NCBI RefSeq assembly: GCF_017654505.1
Contig: NC_054549.1
Location: forward strand, 25,566,147 to 25,630,146
Direction of reading: 5' to 3'
Origin: Polyodon spathula
Taxonomy: Eukaryota; Chordata; Actinopteri; Acipenseriformes; Polyodontidae
Length of the DNA stretch: 64,000 bases
This document shows, one piece after another, positions 60,450-64,000 of the stretch. The position numbers were made by a program, and so were the translations under genes. The notes under the pieces were generated by a model that did not search any database, had not been told where the DNA came from, and was given only the letters and a program-made list of their open reading frames with translations. Each line of letters begins with the position of its first letter. Position 1 is the stretch's first letter.

Positions 60450-60910
60450 GTTTTATTTAGTCGTTGCCAATTATTTTTGTTATTTTCTCACAATTTGAAA
60501 TGCCCAATTATTATTTAGAGTTAGCTCACAACTACCACCCCTGCGCTGACTCAGGAGGGCGAAGACGAACACAAGCTGTCCTTCAAAACGTGTGCCGTCA
60601 GCTGACCGCTTCTTTACACACTGCGGAATCACCATCCACCACCCAAGAGCTACAGCGTTGGAGGACAACACAGTTCCTGGGCAGCTACAGGGCAGACTAC
60701 AGGGGTCGCTGGTGCGTGGTGAGCCGAGGACAACCTTGCTGATCTGATCTGAACCCAACCCCCCCCCCCCCCCCCGGCAAAGCACAGCCAATTGGCGCCG
60801 CCTCCTGGGAACTCCCATCCACGGTCGGCTGTGGAATAACCCAGACTCGAAATGCGACGGCCAGGCTATAGGGTGCATGCTGCACTCACGCAGAGCGCCT
60901 TTGCTAGATG
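60450..60910 (-). mobile_element. tRNA-headed SINE, family 1
   Basis: On the minus strand it starts GGCGCATCTAGCAAAGGCGC and contains the B-box-like TTTCGAGTCTGGG, both tRNA-type Pol III promoter features. The body follows the family order, and the 3' end reads ATTGGGCATTTCAAATTGTG. A C run at 60759-60775 interrupts the middle. With the copies at 6040 and 63590 it defines a family of about 440 bp. Confidence 0.7.
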
Positions 60911-61778
60911 CGCCACTTTAGCTTTTTTAAACATTGACTTCCTGAGTGTATTTAATGTTTGACTTTTCTATTATTTAAGTCCCAGAAGTCAGATGCATTG
61001 GTGTGACACTCACTGTTATCCCTCACGTGTTTTCATGTTAGGTCCTACATGCACTGTCTCCAAGTTGACTGAAACCACAGCCGTATCTGCACGGTCCATT
61101 CAAATTCACGTCTGGGGATAAACCACTTAAAATCTGAAAAGTAAAATCAATATATTATACTTTTAGTTCTATGGAAAGCAGGAAACCAACACAAATCCAG
61201 TAAAACCAGGGTTATGTGTTATGGCTTTTTAGTATAAAAAAATGGGCTGCACATTTCTGGATAAGATCCCTCTACATTAAGTATCATTACCTTTTGCCTT
61301 TTTTGCAGCAGTATAAATACTATTTTATTGACCATTCCAAGTACACTCCTCAAACTTGTCTTTAAGTAGCTTGAAAGAATATGCAATAGACACAAATTAG
61401 TTTATTCAAGGCACTGGTATGGGTATATCATCTAAACTATCAAAATTATAGTTTAATAGCCTATATATCTATGAGCCATGTTTAAATGGTATTGCATTGT
61501 TTATTGTATTCATTACTCGCCACCTGATTTTTCATAACGAAAGTTTGGAAGAATGTTGATTTTTACAGAACTGTCAGTCTGTAGATAGCTGATCGCTATA
61601 GATAGCTGATCTATACCATCTGCTTACTCGGAGCATCCCATCTCTTGCCTTAAACCCTAAAGCCTTTTCAGCAGACACCTATCTGTCAGTATTGGATTCT
61701 ACCTTCAAGACATTCTGCCAGCTTATCATCTCACAGTTACTATAATAAACCATGACCTAACACTGAAGAACAGCAAAA
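60911..61778. other. No gene recognised
   Basis: AT-rich sequence with a local duplication of ATAGATAGCTGATC near 61582-61612. Confidence 0.4.
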
Positions 61779-62581
<803 letters not shown>

Positions 62582-63010
62582 TAGGCCAGATTTACTAAGG
62601 TCTATCCAATTTGCACCATTTTATATGCATAGTAATATACACTATACTTATACTTTTAAATCCTATAATACACAGCAGTTGTGTGTTTTGCTAGTTTAAT
62701 TTGAATTAAAGAAAAATGGAACAAATTGCATTGTGTTGTAAAAGCCTTGATACATTGTATCCTTTATAGTAGGCTTGAATCAGTTTTCAAGCGTTTGTGC
62801 AAAAGGATAGATCCCCTGGACATTACCGAACGTGCTTTTCAGAGGTATGCAGAGGTGGAAAATCAGGTAACTATCCTGATACAGTTACCCTTTTGGATAA
62901 TTTCAAACTCAAATCTGGTAGTTAAACGAATTGCATAAAAAAGACTTATGATTCGAGAAAACAGGGCTGCAGCAAAAATACAGGCTAGTTCCAGCATAAC
63001 TGGCTGTTAA
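62582..63010 (+). mobile_element. Possible Harbinger-like fragment
   Basis: TTTAGGCCAGATTTACTAAG at about 62579 resembles a PIF/Harbinger terminus next to a TTA target. Downstream, an open frame contains KRIDPLDITERAFQRYAE, loosely like the transposase block that precedes YRLSRE in HARBI1-type proteins. The opposite terminus was not found. Confidence 0.25.
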
Positions 63011-63111
63011 ACTGTGCAACACTTGGTAACTGGTCTGGCAGGACAAATTTGCTAAATTTTTTGCTTGTTAAATAAATGTGAGCAACAGCGTTTCACTGCA
63101 GTGATGGTATC

Positions 63112-63500
63112 CTGTGACAGGTGGTTTTAGAGGTGGGGTAGTGCCCCTAGAGACCCGGAGCAGGACTGCAGTTTAAAAAAAAAAAACAACAAAAAAAATC
63201 CCAACAAAACAAACAAAAAAAACCCCACAGGAACATACAAACTGTGGCACGAGGGTCAAAATTAGATTTTAACAAAACAAGCAAATGCAGCATAGGCTGG
63301 GCAGCCACCTTCACTATAAATACAAACACAGGTCAAACTTCCTTCTCCAAAAAAAGGCATACTGCAGTTTCTCTAAAAACTTACATTCCCACACACACTA
63401 TTTACACAAGGCTTTTGCCCTGCCACAACTGGGTAGTAAAACAAGCTCTGATTGAACTTCTATTTATGATCAGAAAACCAGCATCTGTGCTGCTGCCAAA
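63112..63500 (-). mobile_element. Possible LTR fragment, minus orientation
   Basis: On the minus strand the sequence ends GGGGCACTACCCCACC and then CACCTGTCACA at 63112, an LTR-like edge. It is preceded by an A/T-rich tract. No TATA, inverted repeat or target duplication was identified. Confidence 0.25.
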
Positions 63501-63589
63501 AACTTTTTAAACTGCGTTCCAATGAAAATACTTGGGTAATGTGCTCATCCTCTTTTCCAACTCAATTTATGACCCGTGACTTGTTTACA

Positions 63590-64000
63590 AAAATCTTTTT
63601 ATTTTATTTTGTTTTGTACATTCCCTTGCTGCAGTAATTCCCAGCACAGCTCAGGAGAACTGATGGTTAGTATGCATCCTCCTCAAGCCAGTCTCCTCTT
63701 TTACACCCAGGAACTCGAGAGTGAACGTCATCGAGCTACCGACTTCTAGAGGACAAAGGCCATCTTGCAGGTGGATGCTTCAACTCACCAGGTGCCTGAC
63801 CTGTAAAAAAAAGTGTCATATTTTCCTCCCTAACCCATGGGAGCAGCAAATGCAATGCAACGCTCTGTCTGGAATCCCAAGTGAAAACCAGCAACTTTGC
63901 ACAGCCATGATGTGAACCTGCGCTTCCCTGACTGTGCTGTACTGGCTGTACTCACCCTGCACAACACGAGGCTGGGCTTTCATGGGGTGAGCCACTTGGG
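63590..64000 (-). mobile_element. tRNA-headed SINE, family 1, cut by the window end
   Basis: It matches 6040-6288 plus 7067-7255 over most of its length, including CATCGAGCTACCGACTTCT, GGACAAAGGCCATC and TCTGGAATCCCAAGTGAAA. A B-box-like GCAGGTTCACATC is readable on the minus strand at 63909-63921. The tRNA-like head continues beyond position 64000. Confidence 0.75.

Overview
This window looks like intergenic or intronic DNA from a vertebrate, most likely a ray-finned fish. It is AT-rich, full of TA, CA and GA microsatellites, and dense with decayed transposons: CR1-like and L2-like LINEs, tRNA-headed SINEs, LTR elements, and Tc1, PIF/Harbinger, piggyBac and hAT-like DNA transposons. The CR1 3' tail ending in TTCTTATG repeats and the L2-tailed SINE fit an early-branching ray-finned fish such as sturgeon or paddlefish. 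That placement rests on memory of repeat families and is only a moderate-confidence inference.

The only intact cellular open reading frame I recognise is a single-exon histone H4 at 10612-10923 (+). It matches canonical H4 except for two arginine-to-histidine changes (R17H and R40H). A CR1 3' tail begins about 27 bp after its stop codon, and no histone 3' stem-loop is visible. I found no other convincing cellular exon, no rRNA, no functional tRNA and no CRISPR array.

Layout. 1-6 kb: low-complexity DNA, one L2-tailed SINE and a 36-bp tandem repeat. 6-9 kb: a tRNA-headed SINE split by a hAT-like insertion, then two LTR elements separated by a 115-bp repeat that recurs inverted at 25.0 kb. 10-12.5 kb: histone H4, CR1 tail, LTR-like debris and a SINE. 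16-24.4 kb: two good LTRs, one with a perfect 5-bp target duplication. 25-26.3 kb: PIF/Harbinger remnants and a palindromic element. 27.6-29.1 kb: a Tc1 transposase relic and a solo LTR with a perfect target duplication. 31.5-34 kb: further LTR-like sequence. 35.7-36.6 kb: a SINE split by a 675-bp hAT-like element. 41.1-42.1 kb: a CR1 reverse transcriptase relic. 44.9-45.2 kb: an L2-like relic. 50.7-52 kb: retroelement 3' end and an LTR. 53.4-57.2 kb: a three-level nest (L2 inside piggyBac inside a palindromic MITE). 59.1-59.7 kb: a 20-bp minisatellite of 30 units without any indel. 60.4-64 kb: two more SINE copies and a large TA/CA tract.

The most unusual signal is structural. Five LTR-like elements with different sequences each carry a 13-19 bp inverted repeat in the presumed U3. 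Its loop is rich in ATTA/TAAT, and it ends directly against a TATA-like motif. The arm sequences differ between elements, but the pairing and the layout are kept.
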